Source: Meloidogyne chitwoodi (Eukaryota > Nematoda > Chromadorea > Rhabditida > Meloidogynidae). From it: a stretch of DNA of 64,000 bases. Under the pieces are notes generated by a model. The model did no database searches and was not told the origin of the DNA. It saw only the letters and a program-made list of their open reading frames with translations. The stretch's first letter is position 1. Every line of letters starts with the position of its first letter. The stretch lies in contig JACZZP010000005.1 in assembly GCA_015183035.1 (NCBI GenBank), positions 1,426,001-1,490,000 of the forward strand, written 5' to 3'. Positions 25,914-36,037 of this stretch are shown piece by piece. A program made the translations under genes and the position numbers.

Positions 25914-27204
25914 ATGTTAATTGAATCAGAAACACGAGAATCTGCTTATCGATTTGTGGTACATAATTTAATAAATAATATTTTAATTATTTTTAAAATT
26001 AATTTAAGATTTATACAGCAATTTCTTTTTCACTTGCCACTATTGTAGCAGTATTTATAACATTACCATTAGCTAATAATTATATAAATAATGTACATTT
26101 AAGAGTTCAGAATGAAATGGAATTTTGTAAAGTGAGAGAGATTATAATAAAATAAAATTATTATTTTTATAAAAAAAAAATAATTTGATTTTTAAATACA
26201 TATTAACATATTTTTATTGTTTATTAAGTTATCGGCTAAAGATGTTATATTAGAAATGAGCGATATGGGTGGAGAAGAAGCCGGTTTTATTTTTGAAGAA
26301 GAATTTAATGAAGTGCCTTTTGCATTTAAACAACAAAATAAAACAGAAGTTCATAGATTTCGTCGGCAATCTAAATCTCAATGTGAAGGTAATAAAAAGT
26401 AAATGTTTTTTAATTAATTAATTTATTCATTAGGTTGTTGTATTCCTGGATTGCCAGGTCCTTCTGGTCCTCCTGGTCGAAATGGAATTCCTGGACGTCC
26501 AGGAGCTCCTGGCGCACATGGATTTCCAGGTCGAATTCCAGCTATTTGTGAGGAAGTGACTCAACCGCCGTGTATTTCTTGTCCACCAGGAGAGCCAGGC
26601 CCTTCAGGTATGTATGTTGATTTCTTTTTATCTTTTTATAAGATTTTTCGCACCGTGTGAATATTTATATGTATAAAGATCTTTTTAGGACCACAAGGCG
26701 ATCAAGGTAATCCTGGCCCTATTGGACATCCAGGACGTACAGGAAATGATGGACCTCCAGGTTGTATTTGAATATTATTTACCAATTTAATAAATCGTTT
26801 CCAGGTCCACAAGGTCCACCTGGCCCTCAAGGATCGCCTGGCGGTCAAGGAAGAGATGGACCAAGAGGTGAAGCTGGTCGACCAGCAATTTCTACACCAA
26901 CCATGCCAGGAGATCCTGGACCTCCTGGAGAACCAGTCAACAAAAATTAATATTCAGATTTTCTTTGCATTTTTAGGGTTCACAAGGATTGCCTGGAGAT
27001 GCTGGAGAACCGGGACGCCCAGGTTCTGAAGGACTGCCAGGGCCACAAGGACCACCAGGTTCAATTGGATCAACGGGTCCACCAGGCAAATCAGGAGAAG
27101 AAGGACAACCTGGACATCCAGGTGCACCTGGGGAGAGAGGAATATGTCCAAAATATTGTGCTTTGGATGGAGGAGTATTTTTTGAAGATGGAACTCGACG
27201 TTAA
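25914..27204 (+). CDS. nematode cuticle collagen
   Basis: Structural collagen of the nematode cuticle, secreted by the hypodermis. Seven exons sum to 933 bases (310 codons plus stop): 25914-25958, 26009-26131, 26229-26388, 26434-26607, 26689-26760, 26805-26935, 26977-27204. The N terminus has the cuticle-collagen domain with its membrane/signal segment ([20 protein letters not shown]). It is followed by the subtilisin-type processing site HRFRRQS, a Cys pair (QCEGCCIPG), interrupted Gly-X-Y blocks with a [12 protein letters not shown]ys cluster between them, and the tail [25 protein letters not shown] ending with two Cys. The tail and Cys spacing place it among the DPY-13/COL-34-type collagens. 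It stands alone, with its own likely spliced-leader acceptor upstream. Several exon junctions fall on Gly codons. Confidence 0.96.
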
Positions 27205-27386
27205 AATATATTAATTAATTGTATATATTTTTATTACAACAAATTCAAATTATTATGATAAAATATTATCTTTTTGGTTAACATATTATTTTAAAAATAC
27301 TAAATAATTATTATTTTAATTTAAATAAATTAATATTTAATTAATTCTCTTAACTTTTCTTTCTAAAAATTATTTATCCTCTTTAT

Positions 27387-29210
27387 TTAGGCTAAAGGAT
27401 TCTTTTTCATTAATTCACTATCACTTTTTACCATTTCATGAACAAGTTCCTAAAATAATAAAATTAAATTTAAAATAATTTCTTCTTTTTTTTCACCTGA
27501 AGACTAATTTTAGCACTCCAACCAAGTTTAGCCTTTGCTTTACTTGGATCACCAATTAATTGTTCTACTTCTGTTGGACGATAAAATTTTTTATTAATTT
27601 TAACTCGTATAATATTTGTTCCTTTTTCTATTCCAACTTCATTTATTCCTTCACCTTCCCAACTTTATAAAAAAAAATTAAGTTAAATAAAAATATAAAA
27701 CAAACATTATTTCCTTTCCAATTTCTTTAAATGCCAATTCAACAAATTCTTTAACTCTAAATATTAAATAAAATTTATTTAATAAAAAATATTTTTTTAT
27801 ATTATTGCTAATTTTAATTTGAAAAAAAAATAATAATTCCATTTTTATTAAAATATATACGTATAATATTTTCCTGTAGCAATAACAAAATCATCAGGTT
27901 CATTATGTTGTAAAATCATCCACATTGCTTCAACATATTCACGTGCATGTCCCCAATCACGACGAGCATTTAAATTACCTAATTCAATAAATTGTTGTTG
28001 ATTAAGTGCAATTTTTGCAACTCCACGTGTTATTTTTCTTGTTACAAAAGTTTCTCCTAAATATTTAATTTTTATAAATCTAAAATAAAATTACTAAAAA
28101 TTTTACCTCTTCTAGGGCTGAAGAATAAAAACAAATAATTAAATTTAAATAAATATATATTATTTAATTATATTTAATAACCTTTCATGATTAAAAAGTA
28201 TTCCATTACAAGCAAATATTTTATAAGCTTCACGATAATTAACAACAATCCAATAAGAATATAATTTTGCAACCGCTATGAAAAAATTAAATATTTAAAA
28301 TAATAAATATATTATTTAAACCGTAAGGAGATCGTGGATAAAAAGGTGTTGTTTCCTAAAATGAAATTATTTTTAAAAAATAAAAATATAAAAAATAATC
28401 ACCTTTTGCGGTACTTCTTGAACTTTTCCATATAATTCTGAAGTTGAAGCTTGATAAAATCGTACTTTATTAGATAATCCACAAGCATGTATTGCATCTA
28501 ATAAACGAAGTGTCCCAACAGCATCAACCTCAGCTGTATATTCAGGTAAATCAAATGAAACCTTTTTTTAAATTAATTTAATTCTATTTAATTATTCAAT
28601 TTATTAAAAACCTTAACATGACTTTGAGCGGCCTAAAAAAGAATTTTGAAAAAATAAAAAATAAATAATTTTTACCAAATGATATATTTCTGTTGGTTGA
28701 ATTGTATTAATTAATTTGATAAGACCTTAAGAAAAATTAAAAAAAATAATATTAAATGAATATTTATTTTTTAATATAATAATTAAACTGAAATATGTGT
28801 ATTAATTATTTTAATTAATATTTACAAGATGAATCAGTCATATCTCCATAATGTAACGAAAAACTAGCACTTCCCTCATGAGTTTTTGGATCAGAATAAA
28901 GATGTGCTATACGACCAGTATTAAATGAAGAGGAACGACTAATAAATAATTTAAAATAAATTTAACAAAATTATTTAACCGAATTATTCCATGTACTTTA
29001 TATCCTTTTGAAAGTAAAAATTCAGCTAAATAAGAACCATCCTTTAAAAAAATATAAATATTTTATTTTTAAATTAAATGCCTGTCCAGATATTCCAGTA
29101 ATTATAGCTACTTTTCTTTCTCTAAATATAGCTAATTCATTTTCTGTAGTAATATCAGCATTAGGTGATGATTGCATACAATCTTCTTCAAATTTAGTAT
29201 TTTCTGACAT
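27387..29210 (-). CDS. GMDS: GDP-mannose 4,6-dehydratase
   Basis: Converts GDP-D-mannose to GDP-4-keto-6-deoxymannose, the first step of GDP-fucose synthesis in the cytosol; C. elegans has two such enzymes, BRE-1 and GMD-2. An N-terminal extension of about 30 residues precedes the Rossmann core [19 protein letters not shown]. Then come [61 protein letters not shown], the catalytic [20 protein letters not shown] (YxxxK kept), [20 protein letters not shown] and the C-terminal [20 protein letters not shown]. It ends at TAA 27387-27389 after NPLA. About a dozen small exons; the first (29082-29210) is followed by a 40-base GC-AG intron that splits GISGQ from DGSYL. Fucosylated glycans feed from this step, but nothing in the flanks shows co-regulation. 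Confidence 0.96.
29042..29081 (-). other. GC-AG intron in the GDP-mannose dehydratase gene
   Basis: A 40-base intron. The donor is CAG|GCATTT and the acceptor TTTTAAAG|GATGG. It is required to join TGISGQ to DGSYLAEFL, an invariant stretch of the enzyme, so the non-GT donor is well supported. Confidence 0.88.
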
Positions 29211-30033
29211 TTTTTAGTTTTTAAAAAAATTTAATTGAAAAAGAGAAAATGGTAATAAAGAGAAAATAATAACAGATTTTATTAAGCGATAGCAAACAAA
29301 TAAAATTATTTTAATATATTCATTTTATTTATTTTTATCGTGTTGGCATTTTTAGAGAATTTTATAATGTTTTGAACGTTAAAATGAGAGATGAATAGAG
29401 AGAGGAGAAATATATACAAAAATAATTTTTAATAAAAAATTAATCAAAAAGATTAAAAAAATTTTAGTTAGAATAACAGTTGATGAAAGAAAAAAAATAA
29501 AGCCACGATTCATTTTTTCAGGACAAAAAATTTATTAAAAAATTATTTTTTTGATTAAAGTTTTTGCCACGAATAATAAAAATTTTAATAATTTTATTTA
29601 ATATTTACTAATTATATATTTTTAATATTTAAAATAATTAAAATAACAGAAAATTATTATAATAAAAATTAAAAATAAATAAATAAAAATAAAAATGGTT
29701 TGTTTGTTTGCTACATAATATTATATATTTGGCCAATGCTTGCTTATATTTAGTAAAATTGAAATAATAATCAATATTTAAACATTTTAGTTTAACGTAC
29801 TATTTTATAAATAAATTTATATTTATTTATTTTATTTAAAACATTTTTTAAAATATAAAATATTAAATTAATTAATATATTATAATTTAATTTAAAAATT
29901 AGATAAATATTTATTAAAATTATTTATTATTATTATATAATTTTATATATTTATTACTACATTATATTTGAAAATGCTTTTTAAATTTATTTATTTGTTT
30001 AAATTAATTTTCTTTATTTTATTATTCTTTTAA
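29211..30033. other. intergenic AT-rich spacer
   Basis: About 820 bases between GDP-mannose dehydratase and the transthyretin-like gene, both on the minus strand. No open frame, repeat or RNA gene is recognised. It should hold the dehydratase promoter. Confidence 0.5.
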
Positions 30034-30704
30034 TTAGATAAGATCTCTTTCTTCTTTAGCAAAAATAGTCTCAAGATTTAAAACACCGCTTAACATTAAA
30101 ATATTATTTTATAATAAAAAAAGTTTTTATAAACTTACACATCAAATGCACGTCTTGCCACACCTCCAGATGTAATATATTGTGAAGGAATACGAAGTTT
30201 AACCTAAAATATATATTTTCTATATTTTATTTTATTTATTTTTTAATTTTACCTTTCGTTGTCCAGGCATTATTCCATCATCACAATCATGATAAATTTT
30301 TAAAACAGGATCTATATTGGTTAATTCACCTTAAATAACATATCTAATTTTAAAAATAAAATTAATTAACGAGTTGATCCACGTAATAAAAATGATCCAG
30401 AACCATCAGTGAAAGCCTTCAATTTTTTTAATATTTATTAAAAAATTTAATTATTATTATTTTCAAACTTCATCCAAAACATCATCTGGATCTGGACCAT
30501 CATCCTTTATTTTTGTTAAAATATAATTTCATTTAAAAATAAATAAAAATTAATATTATTTACTTCATCCCAAAGTTTCACTTTAACACCACCAGCTGGA
30601 CGATTACCACATAATAGAATACCTTTAGTAGCAACAGCTTGTTGTCTCATTCCATTAGCATAACAAATAATTAAGCAAAGAAGAATTAATAAATAAATTG
30701 ACAT
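30034..30704 (-). CDS. transthyretin-like (TTL/TTR-52-type) secreted protein
   Basis: Member of the nematode-expanded transthyretin-like family of small secreted beta-sandwich proteins; roles of individual members vary and cannot be assigned here. It begins with a clear signal peptide (MSIYLLILLCLIICYANG) and mature start MRQQAVATKGILLCGNRP. Family motifs follow: GGVKVKLWDE, DDGPDPDDVLDE, TDGSGSFLLRGSTRELT, IDPVLKIYHDCDDGIMPGQR, VRLRIPSQYITSGG and AFDVGVLNLETIF, ending KEERDLI. The Cys pair (LLCGNRP and YHDCDD) is as in the family. The full length, about 140 residues, is typical. Exons include 30564-30704, 30469-30504 and 30371-30416, then two more to the TAA at 30034. TTL proteins are abundant in parasitic nematode secretions, so an extracellular role is plausible. 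Confidence 0.93.
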
Positions 30705-31245
30705 TTTTATTAATTAAATTATTTTTAACTTTAAATTAATTTTAATTAATTTTTGATAATAAAAATATACTTTAATTTCTTAATAAATATTTTCTTCTAA
30801 AATAAAGAAAAACATTAAGTATTTTCTTATCATTTAAAGACATTAATTTAATCTCAATCATTTATAAATATATCAACAATTGTTCTTTCTTTCTTTTTTA
30901 ATGGCTTTTAAATAAAAAAATAAAACATAATTTAATGATGCTTCAATTAAGGTTAAAAACAAAAAGAAATAAAAATAAAATAATTAATTAATTAAATGAA
31001 TCACTTTTTAGCATTTATAAAATTTTAAACAATAAAGAAGTTTATTTTTAAATTTTTGATTAATTCTAGAATTTTTGGTAAATTATAAAAATTGTTTTAT
31101 ATTTATTATATTATAAGAGATTTAAGACAATTAAACTTCCAATCCAGACCTATTTAACTATTGTCCAGTTATTTTTTAAACTTTTAATTTCAGAAATTTG
31201 ATATTGAAATTAAATATTTATTATAAAAAACAATTATATATTTAT
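30705..31245. other. intergenic spacer
   Basis: About 540 AT-rich bases between two minus-strand genes. Nothing is recognised. Confidence 0.5.
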
Positions 31246-33497
31246 TTAAAAACAAATTCCACAAGATTTTTGACAAATTTTATTATATTGTTGAGGTAAA
31301 TCATCTGAATAATAATTTTTAAAATTATTATTAACCTCTTTTGGTGGTCCAATTTTATTGCATAAACCAGCTTTTTTCCATTGTGGACATCTAAATATAA
31401 ATTAATTTTTTAAAAATAAATAAATATTTTATAACTTTTCATTTTTATCATCACATTCTTTTTCAATTATTATTTTTTCTGATTTTTCTTCTTTATTTTC
31501 TATTAATGGGTGAATTACAACTTCAAGAGGAGATGGAGAAAGTAATTCATTTTGGGATGTTTTTCCATGTTTATTAGCTTTATTAATTTGTGTTTTATCA
31601 CATTTTAAACAAGTTTTTGTACAAAATTTTATCTAAAAAAAATAAAATAATATTTATTTATTAATTTATTTACCATATATTCTCCATAAACAGGACTTCC
31701 ACAAAGATGTGAGTTTGTTGTACAATTACCTACTTTATCTGAACATTCAGGAACTGTTAAACGATGTTGTGATAGAGGACCTTTTATTTTATTTTTTTTT
31801 AATTAATTAATTAATTTTAAATTATTTACGTTCAACAATTACTGGTTTTCCATTATTTTTTGGTATTTTTCCATTTTCATTTAATAAATCATTTTCTTCC
31901 CCAACAACACAGAAACCACAAGTTCGAGCACAATTTTCACGCATATAATCAACAGAATCAGATTTTAGACATAAAGATTTTCTGACACGACAAGAATTAT
32001 CTGATAAATTTTTAAAAAACTTTAGGATTTTTTTTTTAATTTTTTAGATTAGATAAAGTGTTCCCTTTTATTTAATTTAAAAATTAAATTTAAAAATAAT
32101 AACCATAATCTCTACATGAAGTCATTACACAAAGACCACATGATCCAGCACAAAACCTTGATAAAACACCAAACCATTTTTTCTGATGACATTTTTCTAA
32201 TTGACGTGAACAATCAATTATTCCATCTAAGTAAATATATATTTTAATTAAATTTATTTACTTTTACTTTTATCATCTTCACAAGAATAATTAATATCTT
32301 CACAACAAATTCCACATGTTTTTCTACAAGATTCAGCTATATCTTCTAAACCTTGTAAATTACATTTGACATCACGTCGACCAGTTTTTTTATCTACTTC
32401 ATGAAATAAATAATTACAAACCTAAATAAATAAATAAATAATATTTTTAATTTAATTAATTAATTTAAATTAAAATAATTAACTTATCACTACGTAAATT
32501 ATGACAAGTAATAGCTGAAGGAATTAATTCTCTATTATCTAAATCTTGACAACGTAACATCATTCTTTTAAAAAAAAAATAATATTTATATTTATTTATT
32601 TATTATTTTACGCTATAGGTTGTTCTGAAGAATTTAATTCATTCCAATTTGTTGTTTTTCTAAAATTATTTATTCCATTATATTTCAATGAATTTTTATT
32701 ATTTTTATTATTATTACGATGAAAACTATTAAATGTTGTTATATTATTATTTGAATTAATATTTTTAACCTTTTTTTTAAAAAAAATAAAAATAATTAAA
32801 TTAAAATAATTAATTTATTTATATTTTTACTTCATTTTCTTCAACAGAATTTTCTTTTCTTTCATTACTTTTTGAAGTTTTTAATTTTATTTGTTTTTTT
32901 GTTAGAGGATTTGGAGTTGTATTTCTTTTATTATTTTCTTGTGATTTTGAAGAAAAAGAATTTAATTTAATTTTTTTATTTTTTAAAGACTTGAAAATAA
33001 ATTAATATATTTTATTTTATTTTAAAATAACTTTATTATTAATTTTTAATAAATTTTCTTCATTTTCATTTTCTTCAGAAATTAATAATTTTATTTTATT
33101 TTCTTTTTTCTTTTCCCATTCAAAATTATTAAATTGATTTGCTTCAGCAAAATAAAATATTTTTCTTTTTTTAATTAATTTTAAATTATTATTAATATTT
33201 TCTTTTTTCTTAAAACAAATATTTAATTTAAAAATATTTAAAAAATTAATTGAGGAAGAAGAAGATAATATTGAATAATTCTAAATATATTTAAAAATTA
33301 AAAGAACATTTATATAAATTAATTTTAAAAATAAGACAAATTTTATAAATATTTTAAAAAATTAAAGATAAATATTTAAATATATTTACCTCATTATTAT
33401 ATTGAAAACAAAAATAAAAATTAATAATAAAAATATAAATTATAATTTTAAATAAATTAATTTTAATTTTATTTATTTTAAATTGGTTAAATTTCAT
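31246..33497 (-). CDS. secreted protein with five ShK-type domains
   Basis: Probable secreted multi-ShK (six-Cys toxin-fold) protein; nematode ShK proteins act in the cuticle, secretions or as parts of enzymes, and the role here is unknown. The N terminus MKFNQFKINK followed by a hydrophobic run (IIIYIFIINFYFCF) is a signal peptide or anchor. A long Lys/Asn/Ser-rich linker (about 33300-32600) precedes the Cys-rich part. Five modules each end in the ShK signature CxxxCxxC: SCRKTCGIC, FCAGSCGLC, NCARTCGFC, FCTKTCLKC and ICQKSCGICF at the C terminus. Each has an upstream C...C pair, for example CRVRKSLC and CPQWKKAGLC. The stop is at 31246-31248. No enzymatic domain is seen. Exon boundaries in the low-complexity linker are the least certain part. 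Confidence 0.85.
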
Positions 33498-34131
33498 TTT
33501 ATTTAAAAAAAGAAATAATTAAAAATTATTATAATTAATTTTTTGATTTTCTTTATATTTTTAAGCCCTTTTATATTTACTAAAAATATTTTTTTTATTT
33601 TAATTTACTCATCTGCGCAATTATTTATTCACTAAAAATAAAACGGTCAGTGAATAAAATCTTTAAAACAAATAATATATTTATTTATTTATTTATTAAT
33701 AGTAACTTTCCACATGAGGACTTCAAATGCTGTTCACATAAACGGCGAATGACCGTTTAATAAAGTACAAATATATTTTAATTAAATATAGAAATTATTT
33801 TTTTATATTTTATTTAATTTATTAAATTATTTAAAAATATTATTAAATGTTTTTTAAATATTTTAAATACAACAATAATAGTAAAATAACTAAATGAATG
33901 CTTGAAAAAAGTAAAGTTTTTTATTTTAATATCTACTTAATTAATTTCTTGTTGAAATAAATATAATAAATTAATTTATTTATTAGTCATCATTTATTAA
34001 ATATTTATTTAATTTAAAATGTTCTCTAATTTATTATTCATAATTTTATTTAATTTAATCAGATAAAATTTTATTATAAATAAATATAATTTTTATTTAA
34101 TATTTTAATAGTTTTTTTAATAAAATAAATA
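33498..34131. other. divergent intergenic region
   Basis: About 630 bases between the ShK gene (minus) and the first Cys-rich secreted gene (plus), so it is a shared upstream region. It is mostly AT-rich. A slightly GC-richer island at about 33620-33770 contains ACGGTCAGTGAATAAA-like and GCGAATGACCGTTTAA words that are partly complementary. No regulatory site can be named. Confidence 0.4.
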
Positions 34132-35403
34132 ATGTATTATTTTAACATTTCTTTTTTAATTATTTTAATTATAAATATTTTGGTGGTAATATTTTTTTAA
34201 ATAATTAAATTAATTAAATAAATAAATAATAAAAAAACAGAGTTTTGGTGAAATAATGAAAGAAGATATTAAAGAAGAAGGCCATACAAAATTTCGTAAA
34301 TTTATTGAAAATGAATATAAAGGAAAATCTAGTTATGTTTGTGTAAATTATGGTGAAAGTAATAAAATATATTGTGGTTGTGTAATTAAAGGTAAAATAC
34401 CTATTAAATTTAATATGCCAACACCGGACATGGAATGTAGTGAAAATTTCTTTAAAATAGCAACGGTTTTTAAATAAATAAATTATTTTAAAATAAATTT
34501 ATATTTAAAAGATGCCAATGTGTGGAAGTGGTTATTTTGATCAAATGAAACATTGTGCATTGGTTAATAAATAAATAATTATTAACTTTTCTTTTTTAAT
34601 TTAATTAAAATAAAAATTAACAATTTAGGCAAGCTTTTTTGATGATAAAGAAGATAATGTGCCAAAAGATAATAAGCATAAAAGTAAAGAAAAATATATT
34701 TTTTAAATAATTAATTTAATTTTAAAAGAAATGCTTATTATTTTGGATGGTTGTGCAACCTGTAAAGATGGCGGAACCATTTCTGGATTGCGAATAACTC
34801 ATTTGGAAGAAGGCGCCGGTGTTTTCTCAAAATGTAGTGAAATAAAAGAATATGAGGCATTCAGTGTTTCTGATCTTTCAATAAATATTCCACCACATGA
34901 TAAAGTAGATAACAAAACTGCATCATTCACAATACCAGCTATACTCTCTCATCGCATATGTAAAAAACTTTTCTCGGAAGCTGAAGTTAATGATAAATAT
35001 GTTGAAGTTAAACTTCACATTGACTACAAGTATTTTATTATTTTTTAATTTTTGACTTATTCCTAAAAGGGAAAACTTTTTTTAATATTAAATTATATTT
35101 TATAGTTGTGTTGGAAAAGGTAAAGCTACAAAAGTCATCGATTTACCATCTATCGATGTAAATGATTTCAAGGTATTATATTTATTTATTTGTTAACCAA
35201 CATTTTAATATTTTTTTATATAAAAGAATCGAGTTGCGGAAATGCGGGGATTATGGATTAATTTGGATGGTGGAAATACTAAACAATTTATTCGAAAGAA
35301 TTTAGAGTATTCAATTGAAGATGGAATTGCTAAAGGATGGACAAATCCGCGTCTCGATTGTTGGACTAAAAATGAAATATGTAAGGAAAATGAATTGGAA
35401 TGA
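34132..35403 (+). CDS. secreted Cys-rich family protein, copy 1
   Basis: I do not recognise the family. Seven exons (34132-34185, 34241-34465, 34512-34562, 34629-34683, 34729-35029, 35106-35172, 35227-35403) sum to 930 bases, 309 codons plus stop. Exon 1 is essentially a signal peptide (MYYFNISFLIILIINILV). The mature protein has about 14 Cys in recurring contexts: SYVCVNYG, YCGCVIKG, MPMCGSGYFDQMKHCAL, DGCATCKDGG, HRICKK, SCVGKG, LDCWTKNEIC. A central 100-residue block runs LIILDGCATC...GLRITHLEEGAGVFS...FTIPAILSHRICKKLF. No known enzyme motif is visible. Copies 2 (36038-38493) and 3 (58032-59440, inverted) share the order of Cys and most intron positions. The signal peptide plus Cys content suggests an extracellular, possibly effector-like, product; that is inference. 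Confidence 0.85.
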
Positions 35404-36037
35404 GTTTTGAAATAAGAAGAAAAAATAATAATATATTTAATTAAATTAATTATTTATTTTTAAATTTTAATTATTTTTTTTACTTAATTTTATATCTGGG
35501 AAATTATTTAAATTATTATATAATTTTTCATCTTTTAAAAAATTCTTTCTAATTTTTGATTTTATTATTTTTATGTTCTTTTTTAAAATATTAATAAAAT
35601 TTTATGTTTTACAATAATCTACTATATATATTTTTTAAATATCAGATTTAATAAAAAAAATTAAATTAAATTTTTGTCCAATGCTGTTTATTTTAAAATT
35701 TTAGCTATTTAAATTCAATCAAAATTATTTATCAGATAAGAATGGTTAAATATATATAATGTTAAATTTTGTAATGATTTCATATTTAATTTGAATGTTT
35801 TATTTAAAAAAAACATTTCATTTATTAATAGTAGTAATCATTTTTTTAGTTTAATTAAACATTTATTGTAAACAAATTAAAAATTAAAAAGATATAATCA
35901 TTAAATAATGGCATGATTTCATTAAACAAATTGTTTATTCATTTTTTTCATAATATTATTTTAATTTATTTAATTTTTAAATATTTAATTTCAAAAATTA
36001 ATTAATTTTATTTTTCCAGTTTTTAATAAAAATAAAA
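35404..36037. other. spacer between tandem paralogues
   Basis: About 630 AT-rich bases. A TTTTTCCAG acceptor-like site at 36011-36019 lies just before the copy 2 ATG, consistent with spliced-leader addition. Nothing else is recognised. Confidence 0.5.

Noticed and set aside
26954..27151. Minus-strand and shifted plus-strand frames in the collagen region
   Set aside because: They are shadows of the Gly-X-Y coding exons.
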